Shown here in pieces: positions 23,621 to 37,705 of a stretch of 64,000 nt of DNA (the first letter of the stretch is position 1; each line of letters opens with the position of its first letter). The stretch covers positions 62,001 through 126,000 of the forward strand of contig WEDG01001071.1 of NCBI GenBank assembly GCA_017591395.1, read 5' to 3'. The position numbers were made by a program, and so were the translations under genes. The notes beneath the pieces were generated by a model that saw nothing but the letters and a program-made list of their open reading frames with translations, was not told the DNA's origin and searched no databases. This stretch comes from Schistocephalus solidus. Lineage: Eukaryota; Platyhelminthes; Cestoda; Diphyllobothriidea; Diphyllobothriidae.

Positions 23621-24439
23621 TATGTGTGGAGTTGAACAGGTGCATGAAGGGTCTTGTGTTACAAGACCCCCTGCTGTGCCTGGTATTGGGGGAGTAGAGT
23701 GCATTGTGCCGCGTCTTATAGTCGATACACCGAACCTTCTGTCTCGTCACACCCCACACTAGTTTAACAAACTAGCCAAGGTAGGTTGTCCTATGTATTT
23801 AGCCGGTTTTCGAGCGAATTTTCACATACCGAATGGGTGACGCTGCAAGTGGTTCAGCGGGTTCTGTTGTACTTACTCTGCCAACATAGTTGTTAAACTG
23901 TAGGCGCATAATTTATTTGGCTGGGAAGACTTTAACGGAGCTCCTTTAACTGCAGGGCTAAGCATCTGGCAGATGTTGCTAAGCGCCGTCACTTGCCAGC
24001 TTTCTAGCGTCTCCTAAGGGTTTAAAGTTATCTTTGACAGGTTCTAGTTCGGATCCGGTATTCGGTATTCATCTCTAGATCGACCTCTATCCTTTCTCTC
24101 CTCTCGTGTAAAGATGATTTCGAACGCAGTGACTGACGTAGCATAAATCTTCCTTCCAAAACGTGCCGCACATCTGTGTGGCCTGCTGCGCAATCTAGGT
24201 GACACCAACGCAGACCTGAGAATCGAGAGCAAATGCTTGTCTCATACAAATGAAGTCTCCCGCACACTAGCCGTCCGAGCATATGAAAACGTTTTTTTTT
24301 CGGTTGATGCAGATCAACAGGCTGTGCTCGCGGACTATGTGACCTCACTCTATTGTCGGACGGAGTCGCTCGGTTTTAACTTTTTAGTACTTTTAACCCC
24401 ACCCTGCACTGTCGCATTTAACCCTGTCTCCTCCCGCAG
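23621..24439. other. unassigned, intron-like
   Basis: No named feature. A 106-codon minus-strand frame (24028-24348) has no recognised motif. The stretch ends in a strong acceptor (CCCTGTCTCCTCCCGCAG). Confidence 0.35.
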
Positions 24440-24507
24440 TCCCCAACCGCTCCCCGCGTAAGGTCATTTGCGTCGTCTGCTGTGCTGCAGAAACTGAAAG
24501 ATCGCAG
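24440..24507 (+). CDS. candidate short internal coding exon
   Basis: 68 bp lie between a strong pyrimidine-rich acceptor ending at 24439 and a CAG/GTTACT donor. One frame reads SPTAPRVRSFASSAVLQKLKDR, an amphipathic basic segment; another frame is also open (PNRSPRKVICVVCC). The exon call rests on splice context and open frames only. It lies on the same strand as the candidates at 21867 and 28023. Confidence 0.33.
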
Positions 24508-25024
24508 GTTACTTTCCTCCTCCTCCCCCTCCACCGCTATTTATCAAACTGCGAACTTAGTTGATCGGTGGTCACACCACCTTAGCGTTGCCTGATGCGG
24601 ATTTAAGAACAGGCGCGCGGTGGAAGCTAGGCCGGATCGTCTACCCCAACACCGGCCTGTTTTGCGAATCAACGACTCGGTTTAGTTGCTAGGGCTCCAA
24701 CTCCCAGTGGCTGGAGGTATCGTTCTTGTTACCGTCGCCTCGCGAAGGCTAGGACACCCGGTAGGCCCACTAGCGCATGTATAGTGGACTGAGAGTCAGG
24801 CTGCAATGGCTCCTTCCTAATGTGGCCTCCAGGGCACTCGCACGCACGTGAGATCCAAGCCCTTTATGTGAAAAACTTAGTGTGCTGGGCGAGCAGCTTG
24901 TGTGTGGCCCGCACGTGACTAGTCCTAGCAGCCGCCCAACTGCGAAATTTCCGAAAAATTGATTGGCTTTGTCCATCGTCTGCACAGGCAGTGACTGATC
25001 TCGAGCAATTTTATCCAGACTTTT
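24508..25024. repeat. unassigned, with a repeat D fragment at 24776-24870
   Basis: Bases about 24776-24870 match repeat D (CAGGCTGCAATGGCTCCTTC block). The remainder holds nothing recognised. Confidence 0.5.
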
Positions 25025-25760
25025 TAAATTCCTTTTAGATTATTAAAGATTCCTTAAATGGAATTGTAATATTATCTTGGGGTATAGCCCCCAGATATTT
25101 TGACACACCAGAATGCCGGCTTTTCAACTAGCGTCTTTTCGGCCATCGGAGAAACTGTCACCGGATAGCAAATGGCTGCTCAAACAGTGGGCATATTTTC
25201 TACCGATGTTCGATGCTATTACAAATTCAAATATAAAGCTCATTTAATAGTAAATCACGTCTTCTTAAAATTTCATACCGAAGTTTATGTATAAAAGGAG
25301 TTTTCCAATTCCCCAATAACAATTTGCGTTTAGGGTTTTCAGTCTACTATCATAACCTAAAGTGTTCACTACGTTAAAATGGATGTGGATATTATCGTAT
25401 ACATCCTGAGGATCATTACTAAACGAGCAGAAACAATGCATTTTGAATGGGCATTGTAGAGTTTTAAGAAATTTTTCAATTAGAAACTTTTTTTAAAGCC
25501 AAAGCAGAGGTTATATAATTTCGAATGGGGACAAGAAAGAGTATTTTTCTTACGTTTTCTATCAAATGTATTTGTATTTGTAATGGCATCGCAAATCTAT
25601 AAAAATGCACACTTTAGTAGACATTTGTTACCTAGCGAAATTTTTCAGGAGACCAAAAACGTTCGTCCAAAAGCCGGCAATTTCTTTGGATTACGCTCCA
25701 AGCTAATAAATATTACAATTCCACTTAAGTGATCATTCATAGTCTAAAATGCATTTTCAA
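25025..25760. mobile_element. AT-rich inverted-repeat element, family B, copy 1
   Basis: The left end (TTTTAGATTATTAAAGATTC, then AATTGTAATATT and ATGCCGGCTTTT) matches the reverse complement of the right end (TTTTAGACTATGAATGATCA, then AATTGTAATATT and TTGCCGGCTTTT). The inverted termini total about 100 bp, imperfect. The core is AT-rich with no open frame. Copies lie at 40100 and 51985. It is a non-autonomous DNA element by structure; the family is unnamed. Confidence 0.75.
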
Positions 25761-28022
25761 CTTTTAATTAACCTTAAATGAGATTGGCCACTGACTAGAG
25801 GTTGCGCTGCCACCTAACTGGGGCAGGTTGTCTGCCAACTAGGTCGACTCGTGACGCGAGGCCAACACCACCTGCGCTCCTCTCTGACACCAATTTATCG
25901 CTTGTCAGTGTCGAACTGGAGGTGGATTGTCACCATTCTGTGTTGGCTTCAATACCGTCGGATGCTGAGAACTCATAGGTGGAGTGGGCGCTGGCCCGTC
26001 ACTCCCGGTTTCGATCTGTACAACACGGTTGCTGATGGTGTCCCTTTAATTTGCTCTTCTGCATGATCAACTCGTCGGTGAACTTTATACCGTCCGTCGT
26101 GAGAGGACCCTTTGTGACTGGCGCGCAGCAGCATAATGACGGGCCAGTACCTAGGTTCAGACGTCGAAGCCGGGAGCTAGCTGTTGCCGTTACACACAAT
26201 TGACGCACTGTGGGCGAATCTGTGGACTTAATTGACTTACTTTGGTGTGCCACATAGTGTTGTGGAGGCCTGCATCCGTCGGATGTTGAGTAACTTCTTG
26301 GGTGGTTACTGCCGATTCCGGGCGCCTCTTAATGCTAGGCGTCCCCCCGATGTGGTGGAGAACATGAGGCTGAGGAGGGTGGGTGTGGGCTGTCGACACC
26401 GCTTCAACCAGGGCCTCCGAGGTTAATGCGCCGTACGTGATGTGTAGACTGTCAGACCTGTTTCGGGAACTGTTGCGGAGCTTGGAGAACTTTGTAATGG
26501 TTCTCCCAGTTGATGTTACCGGTTAATTTTTTTGGGGTTGACACAAAAGTAGCGTAGAGACTGATACCTATTTTTTTTGCAATTTTTACAACCTTCTGGG
26601 GTCTGTTAATATCTGAATCAGTTGCGCCATTCTGCTCAGAATTCCAGCCCAACAGTTCATCTTAACTACCATTCCCATTTAATCAGCACCGGGAATATTT
26701 ACGTCTAAGTTTGTTCTGCTGTGGTGGAGCCACCAAGGTCAGCATTTTTTCATTTCCTTTATGACCTATTCTGGGATTCAAGCTGGGCTGCTTGGAATAC
26801 CTTTCAAGACCCCATCCGGTGCTCTAGAGTCTGCTCCTCGATGGAGGCACACGGGATCCACGCGGGAGGCACGCGGGATCCACTGAGAACATTGGCTCCG
26901 GATTAACTGTCCCTGATTTCATTATCACGCGTTTAACTTTCTTCCTTCTGTCACCAGCTCTGATACTGTTTCAGGTTTGCTTTCCTTTATACCAATCCGG
27001 GAAGCCGATTCCCTTGCCTTTCGTCCATGGGATTGCTTTATCATTTCCCTTAAATCCCGCGGATTCCATTTAGCTCGTTTGCAGTCGGTAGCTGGGTTGT
27101 AATTACCCCTACCTTATTTGTTGGATTTTTCCAGGCTTTTTGCTTCCGCGTTCTACTCTACTCACAAAACCTCTTTTACCATGGTCCCCGTTAGCTAGTT
27201 GGCTTTGCTTGCAATGTTCTCAGTGGGTCCGGCTATTGTGCTTCGACCTGTCACTCCTTCGACAAAAGGGTTTCCTTATTCATGTCTGACCTATTGTCTA
27301 TTTAGTTGAAAACTGTAAGCTGTCTTAATTTCCGCATATAAATTAGATGTGCTACTCATATTCTTCTGCTTTGCTAGTTAACCAGTCTTCATGCATCTCA
27401 CACAGCCTCTGTCATACTCTCCGTCCACAGCGAAGAATACCGGTTTTTACGGCTGTCCCACTGCGCATGCTCGTGATTTATATTCATTTTGTTGCTGAGA
27501 TTCTTCCTGCGTTTAGTAATATTTAGTATCAAGGTTCATAACTCACCTCGTGCTTTCCGCTAGCAATGTCCTGGGAAGGATTTATACCTGTCCTCTTAGT
27601 AACACTTTCGGGTGATGCTCGAGAGCGGAGAGGGGGAAGGGGCAGCCAATATAAGGTTGCTTGCGTATGCACTGGTCGATTAGCGGGACCCATTTTCCCG
27701 TCAGCCATTTTTTTCAAACACTCAGTGCTTAGTCAACCCTTATAATCCACTCCTATCTGTACACTGACGTTGTGGGCTACAACCCTCCCTGTAGGGAGGT
27801 GTGTGCCGGATGACACCGAACTGAGAATGTTGCCAGCCCCCAACCAGACCCTCTGGCCCACTGATGCATAACTTATCGCCGTGGATGGTTACTAAAGGCA
27901 TACCTCTTATGTAGCTCCTCCAGTCCTTTCTTCCCTTCCTTTTGTATGTTATAGGGAACGTTGTTGGCGTCTTACTGACGGCGGAGACAGCTGCCCTGCT
28001 GCCATTTTACGTGTTCCTACAG
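25761..28022. other. unassigned, intron-like
   Basis: No named feature. A 21-bp unit (GGAGGCACACGGGATCCAC) occurs twice in tandem near 26842-26882. A 66-codon minus frame (26452-26652) has protein-like composition but no recognised motif. The stretch ends in CGTGTTCCTACAG, an acceptor. Confidence 0.35.
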
Positions 28023-28211
28023 TCCACCGAAAAACCGGCGGCCTCAAGGCCTTGCTGGGAACCGGCGTCGTCTCCACTACCTCGCAGGCCTCTGCTTCGC
28101 AACCGGTATTTTCCCAGTCACCTCGCCTCGTCGAACCCTCGCTAGGGGTTCCACCCCGCGATCCAGAGCTGACGCGACCTCCTCAGTCCACTTGCATAGG
28201 CAACGTTTCTG
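28023..28211 (+). CDS. candidate internal coding exon, Ser/Pro-rich
   Basis: 189 bp between an acceptor (TTTTACGTGTTCCTACAG) and a donor (TCTG/GTATCT). The frame with the best third-base bias reads HRKTGGLKALLGTGVVSTTS and later SQSPRLVEPSLGVPPRDPEL. All three frames are open over much of the stretch, so the coding frame is not proved. It ends in phase 1, which is compatible with the exon at 28341 after a 129-bp intron. No domain is recognised; the segment would be disordered. Confidence 0.4.
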
Positions 28212-28340
28212 GTATCTCATTTGCCCTCGTTCCCTTCCCCCCACCGCCCCCCTTCCCTCCAAATCCCAACGAGCTGATCCCCTACCAGTCGGCTCGTGGA
28301 TAACTTCCGAACACAGCTGTTTTAAACTACGTTTTTGCAG

Positions 28341-28435
28341 GTGCACGCGTCACTGCCCAGGGGCGTTTTTCAACCTCGCACTTGTGGTCCCAGCGTTCAG
28401 TGGACTTTTGTGCCAGGCCTGCCTTTTTGCTGTGA
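28341..28435 (+). CDS. candidate terminal exon following 28023-28211
   Basis: A strong acceptor (CTACGTTTTTGCAG) ends at 28340. Joined in phase to the preceding candidate exon, the frame reads ARVTAQGRFSTSHLWSQRSV and stops at TGA 28433-28435. The 129-bp intron (28212-28340) has GT and AG ends and a pyrimidine-rich body. No family is recognised. Other frames stay open further, so this is only one possible model. Confidence 0.33.
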
Positions 28436-29084
28436 TTTTTGCTATTGGTCGTGGTAGTGGTGGTCTTGTTTTGGGTGTTTTTGACGTCAGTTCTTTCGTA
28501 GGAGTTTTTCACTGCTAGTTTCGCAAACGGCTAGAAGCTGTTGATCTGCTGGTAGCTGCCGAATTCTCGCACCTTCCACCTAAGGAAAGACTTTTCCGAG
28601 GTAGAATGCGGTAGTAAATTTCCCCACAGCTACTTACATCCATAATTAGGGCATTAGACCTGTTTTCATCGCTGTTTTCATCGAGTCTGTCGTTTCCTTT
28701 CTTCTTTGGATAGATTTAGTAGAAGTACGCCACGACTTCGATTTCACTACCACATGGTTACAAGTGGCAGGACTCACAAAATATATGGAAATTCCCGAAG
28801 AGTCGTGAACTATGCAGAAAGTTCAAAAAGTAAATAAGAGCCAATTAAAGGAGACGAAGTTATCGAAATATAGTGAAAGTAATCTTACTTATCTGGAAAA
28901 TGTTGTTTTGGACCAGAGAGTTGTTAGCTTTGGGGATGTTCACAGTGAGCCCAACTATGTAAACTTCATTAGTGACAGTCGAGTACAAGAGCGGATACAA
29001 AACGTGAATGCGTGGAGCCTATTATGACCAGCACAGTTTATAAAAATGATTTTTGATAATCCATGAGGCTGATAGAAGTAAACA
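28436..29084. other. unassigned
   Basis: No named feature. A 71-codon plus-strand frame (28812-29027) is Lys/Ser/Asn-rich with no motif. Confidence 0.4.
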
Positions 29085-29945
29085 GGCGAGTTTCAGGAAG
29101 CAATTCAGCTGAAGACGCGATCCTGTAACAATAGGTTTATTGGCCTGACTTTTCGAATTCTCACTTGAACCCGTAATCAGAGACAGTCGCAGAAACGAGG
29201 CACAAAGTGGGGCACAAAGTGTGCAGTTTTTATAGGACATGATATTTCGACTGTCCATTTGGACGAGATCCACCGTACGCTTCACACCGGGGTGGTACAA
29301 GTACGGTGCTTTGAGCGTGATTTAATTTAAAGTGATAGTAGACTTCGCTGCATCTACCGCACTCTCTCCTCCTCCCCCACTTATGCCCGGTGTCAAGACA
29401 GAGTCAAGAAGACTGGCGATAGGAGAGGGTGCAGGTGGATGGCACGGCCGGGGTCCCTAGGCGTGCCACTACACCCCCCCATGTTCCGTATTTGTTTTGG
29501 AAGCGCAACCCGAATAACGCCTGCTGTGCCCTGATGTGGCCCCCGTGTTGGTCAATCGCATCTACCACGTGAACCGTTTAGGGGGACATTATAGGACAGT
29601 GTCCACGCAACGACACGCTTAATATAATTAGCAGTTCTCATGTTCATCGCGGGGGGTCGTAGTTAATGCAATGATCGCTTTTCGGTCCGTACCCGAGTTG
29701 TTACTTGTCGTGCCTTCATCATCGTTGTCATCATCGTTGACGATTCCTCGACCATTTGGCTCATTGTCGTCGTAACTGCTGCTCACCCGCATCCTCCCCT
29801 GCGTGGCTATTAATTTTGTTCAGGCAAAATCGTAGCACAGAATATGGAGGCGGAAGGTCATTGCCTTTTTTTACTTGAATGTGGACCAGAGAACTACGAC
29901 TCAAGCAGCTGACGGCTCATGCTCTTGTCACCTCCATGAGTTAAC
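29085..29945 (-). mobile_element. Penelope-like element P3, same lineage as P1, interrupted
   Basis: 29085-29239 matches the terminal sequence of P1 (GTTTATTGGCCTGAC block), and 29599-29940 matches P1 at about 10180-10480, which encodes the C-terminal tail of the RT/GIY-YIG protein on the minus strand. The piece stops inside the tail, so no catalytic motif is left. Repeat C is inserted between the two parts (29240-29589). Confidence 0.8.
29240..29589. mobile_element. repeat C, copy 2, nested in P3
   Basis: This insert of about 350 bp is flanked by the 9-bp direct repeat TATAGGACA (29231-29239 and 29590-29598), consistent with a target-site duplication. It aligns with 14126-14461. No open frame or RT motif is present, so it is a non-autonomous element of undetermined class. 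Confidence 0.75.
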
Positions 29946-32900
29946 TTACCTTCAATGATAGGTATATCATCCGTTTCGGCTCCAAGTCCACCGTTGGATC
30001 CTGAATGGTGCTTTTTTAAACGGAGCATACCGTTTTAGGGAAAATTTCCTCTTGCCACTGTTTGAGATGCGGACGACTATAGCTACGTTTTTGGTTTGGT
30101 ATCCTGTTTGAGGAGTGCACTGTCCATATGTTGTGACCTCAGAGCAGATATTAAAATATTTGCCAATGTAGTCTGCCCCCCGTGACGTATTTCCATCTTT
30201 TTATGGTTTGCGTCTACAACTGACTCTCCGTCATCGAAGAAATTCCACAGTGCAGCCATACGATGCTTATGTCGATGACTAAGGTAAAAATTCTCTTATA
30301 AGTGTCCTACTTCAAAAAGCCTTGACGCCATTCCACGGTCGAAGGTCGATGTCTTTTTTCCTTGAAAGTCGGGTCAAATAGGCAATAGGTAGGATATCTC
30401 CACGCGTACATTCCTTTCAACGATAATCCTACATACCAAAATTTTGGGCGGGTTCCCCTGCGATACCCTTTTCGTCATCTTTGCTTACTTTTTTGACGTG
30501 GACCAATAAATATAAGAATATTATGTCCCATTCTGCCTTAGCTTCCTGTTCACTGGATGATATATCACCAGGTATGCAGGCGTGGCCTACGGTAGGTGTT
30601 ATCCTAGTAAACTGCCTGACTTTAAATAAGCGAAAATTTCCACTCCAGGAGAATAGACCAGACCTTTTTTTGAGTACGCCCCTGGGGATGAAATAATTAC
30701 GCAAACTCAGCGGCAGGGCTGAATTTATTTTGAAATAAACAAGATGTCCCGCGAAGGATGCTCCCGGAACGAAGTCCCACAGACATGCGAAAAATGCATC
30801 AGGTCAAATGTGTTAAATAGTCCGTTATTGCGAACCGTCACTTCCTTCAATGGACGGCGCTATCAATTAGTAGGCATAAGCATATAATACAGGAGCAGTA
30901 TATTTTTTAAGCAGCGACAACTTCGCGTCGAAAGCCCAACAAACGCCCTAGACAATAGGAGAGGGCAGAAAGGTAGTTGTCTACCTTCGAATGACCGCTA
31001 GTTTGGTAGACGTTGGAATCGCCCATAGGGCGCTTTCTGAAACGTTTTGTGGGCCCTGCACTTTTTTGCTTGCAATTACACCCTGTGATGGTTAGGAACG
31101 ACTGAGCCTGAGACATTGCGGTTTCTATATTGATCATTCTCTGCAGCCCTTCCTAACGGTCGCAAACTGCCTCCTCCTCCACCTCCTCAGGGCCACAATC
31201 TCCTGTTCTGTCGTCCTCCTGGGTAGTCCTGAAACAATTTTCCTATGCGGGGCGAACCTCCTTAAACGTGACACACTTTCAAAAGCACTATGCGCTAGCC
31301 TAGTCATTAATGAATATTTCTTGGGAAATCGTTATCGCAAAATCCAGTGAAGGTGGTGGTACAGTCATACCAGCTTCGCGAAACCAAGTGCTTTGTATCC
31401 GCGATTTTTCCCCAAATCCGCGGAATTTGTAAAATCCTCGTAAAACCCTGCAAATGTGCTTATTTTTGACTTCTGAAGTAATTTATTTGTGGGCACTCTT
31501 TCAAATGAGGCTATTGTTTATTAGCGATTTTTACTGTGCAGATGCTATTCGTTTCTTCTAGTAAGCACACACACATCTGTACAACTTATTATTTTACTGA
31601 GCGTCTTCACATACTTTTAAATGGATTGAATACCTGTACTCTCTACGTGCAGTGCGTACACGTTGTCTTTATTTTATAGAATTGTACGTTCGTTATAAGT
31701 CTGATGTGTTTCTTGGTTTTACCTTACTGTGAGCGCAAAATAAAACACCAGCCAATGAAATACTATAGCAATAACATTAGTATAGCGTCCTGCAACCGCC
31801 CTAGTGTGACCAATACCCGTTAGGCGATGCTGTACTCCATTTTTAAGTTAATCCTTTTTTATTATTTAAGAGTAATGCATTAAGTTAACTTTTAACGGAA
31901 ATAAAAGCGCTTTTAGAGCATGATTTGGGTCCCATTCCGGGTATAAGTTCGAAATAAGCATTTTAGTGACTCGTTCTAAAAATTCGTGACTGGTCCTGTA
32001 ACTTGACCGCACGAATGTTCGAGATATTGCTTTACTAGACTTGCACAAAGAAGCATATTCACCAATTTATTGGATACCTTCTGTTGAAGGGACAGTCTTC
32101 GGTGTTTAGAAAACAGCCCAATGATAAGTATAACTGAACAGATGAATATTTTAGGCTTAAGTATGATCCTAATCTTTCCCGGTTTTTGTCCAACCTGCAC
32201 TGAAATAGGATATGTAAACTATTATTGGTTGTCAGAGAGCTTATTTACAGTCGCCGGAAGGATTTGCACATTCTATCAGAGGGATCTACATTTCCCACCC
32301 GTGGCACGATTTATGACTCATTTTATTTAGACATTTTTCGTTGTCCGTCTTCGTGCCGTGGTTGCCCACTGACACGGCTTTTAAGAAGCAGTTTATGGTC
32401 TGTTTTGCGCATAACTAAGAATAAGGTTCCCTTCTTCGTTTTGTTGAACAAAAATGTTCAAATCCGTTTTCTTCACAGGAACCAGTGCCTCTCTCACTAT
32501 TTTTTTCAATTTAACAACCTGCTTCTCTCCTTTTTTATCGATCGGAAGCGGCAAAAGACGGTCTTTTGCGCCGTTGAATCCATCTAGTCGACTTAAAAAT
32601 GTAGCACAGAAAAATTGCTGCCTTTATGCCGATCTGTTTACTAATTTGCGCAAAGTGGATGGAAAATCAGCAGAACGGATGGACCTTCCCTTGATCCATC
32701 ATGCATGAACTCGTCCTTTGTCGTAACAAAGTTAGTTGGAAGGCTTTTATTAAAGTAGACTTTGATCAAGTCTGCTTCCGCTCCAGCGCTGGCTGGATGG
32801 AGCGGCAGTTTTTTGCTTATTTTATCAACTGACGGTGATTGTCGTTAGGTCATGGGAAATGCTATCCGCCGTATAGGGGCCGCTACGATATCTATAGGGA

Positions 32901-33063
32901 GTGTTCTGTTTTTTTTTTCCTCCTTTTCGGCTCCTTCGGTTGAGACAACTTTTATTTACCTGTTTTTGATATCTCCTAGGGGTCTCCGCCAACGATAGTG
33001 ACGTCTGTATCGAATCCGGCAGGTTCGCGGGTCTCCTTGAGGATGGTGAGTCGACTGCAAAGT
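29946..33063. other. unassigned 3.1 kb
   Basis: AT-leaning sequence without a supported gene. Open frames of 60-120 codons exist on both strands, the longest at 32225-32587, but none has a motif or clear codon bias. No repeat family from elsewhere in the window was recognised here. Confidence 0.4.
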
Positions 33064-33319
33064 CCAATTTCGCCATCACCCTGTACACTCTGTAGATACG
33101 ATTGTCCACGCGCTATCTCTTTTTCAAGGACGCCTATCCTTGTTGGTTTTGGTGTCTCGCTAGTTCATCATCCGTACTGCACTCACATCACCCAATTTCG
33201 CCATCACCCTGTACACTCTGTAGATACGATTGTCCACGCGCTATCTCTTTTTCAAGGACGCCTATCCTTGTTGGTTTTGGTGTCTCGCTAGTTCATCATC
33301 CGTACTGCACTCACATCAA
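33064..33319 (+). repeat. two tandem 128-bp units, apparently identical
   Basis: The segment starting CCAATTTCGCCATCACC at 33064 is followed directly by a second copy at 33192. I see no differences across the unit, implying a very recent duplication or a collapsed longer array. It does not match other repeats in the window. Confidence 0.92.
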
Positions 33320-36373
<3,054 letters not shown>

Positions 36374-36422
36374 ACAGGAGAGAGAGAGAGAGGAAGAGAA
36401 GGAAGAGAGAGAGAGAGAGAGA
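36374..36422 (+). repeat. (GA)n microsatellite
   Basis: About 49 bp of GA units with interruptions (GGAAGAGAAGG in the middle). Confidence 0.9.
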
Positions 36423-37622
36423 CTGGCACCGGGGAGGGTCAATAACCACGGCGAATCACCGTACTCATCACTATAAGAAATCTGAGCCGTTTAAAAACTA
36501 TTACGATGCGCTAAATGTTGGAGCTTGGGAGGTTGATGAATAACGTGGTAATTAAGATCTGGCGGTCAGAATGCAGCGGTCTTAGCATTTCCTTTATGAA
36601 ACGCGCACCTACGTGAGAGTGGGGAAACAGTCTTGGAACCTGTCGCTTGCGTTGGTCCAAGTATTGATACCCGGAAGTCCAATTGGAAATATCCCGTCAA
36701 CTACTGCGCCCACTTGCGTCTCAGCTTAGCTTTCCTTAGTGTGGCAAGTGGGAAAAGGTACGGAGTACTACTGGTCCCCCGTGACCTTCCCTCAGTGTTA
36801 TGGATCTGATTTTTTTTAACTAGTCGTACCGCCTCAGAAATAATGCTGGCTGGATGACTCGATCCTGTGGACAGAGATCCAGATTAAAATGACTCATTTT
36901 TGCTGTGGCATTAGAACACTATCCATTAACTTAATGACCGATTTAGTAAGGTTTAGCTCCTATCGACAGAGGGCCAGTCACATGTATGACATCGGTAGAC
37001 GAGGTGATGTTTGCTCGGCCACTTCTTTCAAACTGTTCACCAGGCGCCCTGACTTAGTCTCCACCTCCATGCGTGGTGGTTTTGAGTGGCGGCAGTGCGG
37101 TTCGTTGCGTGCAAATTTCAACGGCCTCCCGGGCAAAGTAATTTTTCGTCATTTTCAAGTGCAGTACTATCATTCTGAGGTCCTCGCTCGCATGCTAACC
37201 ACCTGCTCCAATATATCTGCAGTTAGTCCATATTTTTTGACGCTTTTGAGTGTTTCCAGTCAGTTAGTGGCTTCATCAAATACAAGGCAAAACATCGAAG
37301 AAGGGGACATCAAGTACTTTGAGCTTCTCCACGGCCTATTTAGGTAGCACCACGGCCAGATGATATCTTGTAAGGAAACCAAGCACATTCGTTCACGGTG
37401 GCCATCTTCCATATTCCACCGTTAGTTCCTTAATGTTTTATAATATTGTTGGAGGTGGTGAGGTGACAGGGATGTGCAGCAGGCCAACTTGGAACTGTAA
37501 ACAAGGTTTTCCAACGCCATTCGTGAACTATTTCTTTCAATCGTGACATTTTAGTTTCGTGAATTAGTAGAGGATTTTGGCAGATTTGAATAATTCCATT
37601 GACCCACTTGTGCAAAACTCGG
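36423..37622. other. unassigned, with a 152-codon open frame
   Basis: The plus-strand frame 36889-37347 starts MTHFCCGIRTLSIN and ends ELLHGLFR. It has a mixed composition that could be protein, but no recognised domain, no clear codon bias and no promoter or splice context that decides the matter. It is recorded as an open frame only. Confidence 0.3.
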
Positions 37623-37705
37623 TGGCCTCGGTGGGACTCGAACCCACGCCAGCAAGGGGAAGGCTTTAGTACAGCCAATGCTCTAGCCAACTGAGCTACG
37701 AGGCC
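37623..37705 (-). tRNA. tRNA gene, isotype unresolved (anticodon loop suggests ACT)
   Basis: On the minus strand a 7-bp acceptor stem (GGCCTCG with CGAGGCC), a D arm with a perfect A box (TAGCTCAGTTGG) and a T arm GTGGG-TTCGAGT-CCCAC with a perfect B box (GGTTCGAGTCC) are all intact, ending in discriminator A. A TTTT run follows a few bases downstream, as a Pol III terminator. Length is 83 nt. The anticodon arm is odd: a 4-bp GGCT/AGCC stem closes a GTACTAA loop, giving anticodon ACT if T33 is the T before it. A region of about 13 nt lies between this stem and the T arm, which could be a long variable arm (serine-like) or a short intron. A decayed tRNA or SINE founder is possible, but the intact stems argue for a gene. 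Confidence 0.85.

Noticed and set aside
33064..33319. A CRISPR array
   Set aside because: Only two long identical adjacent units without spacers, in eukaryotic DNA.
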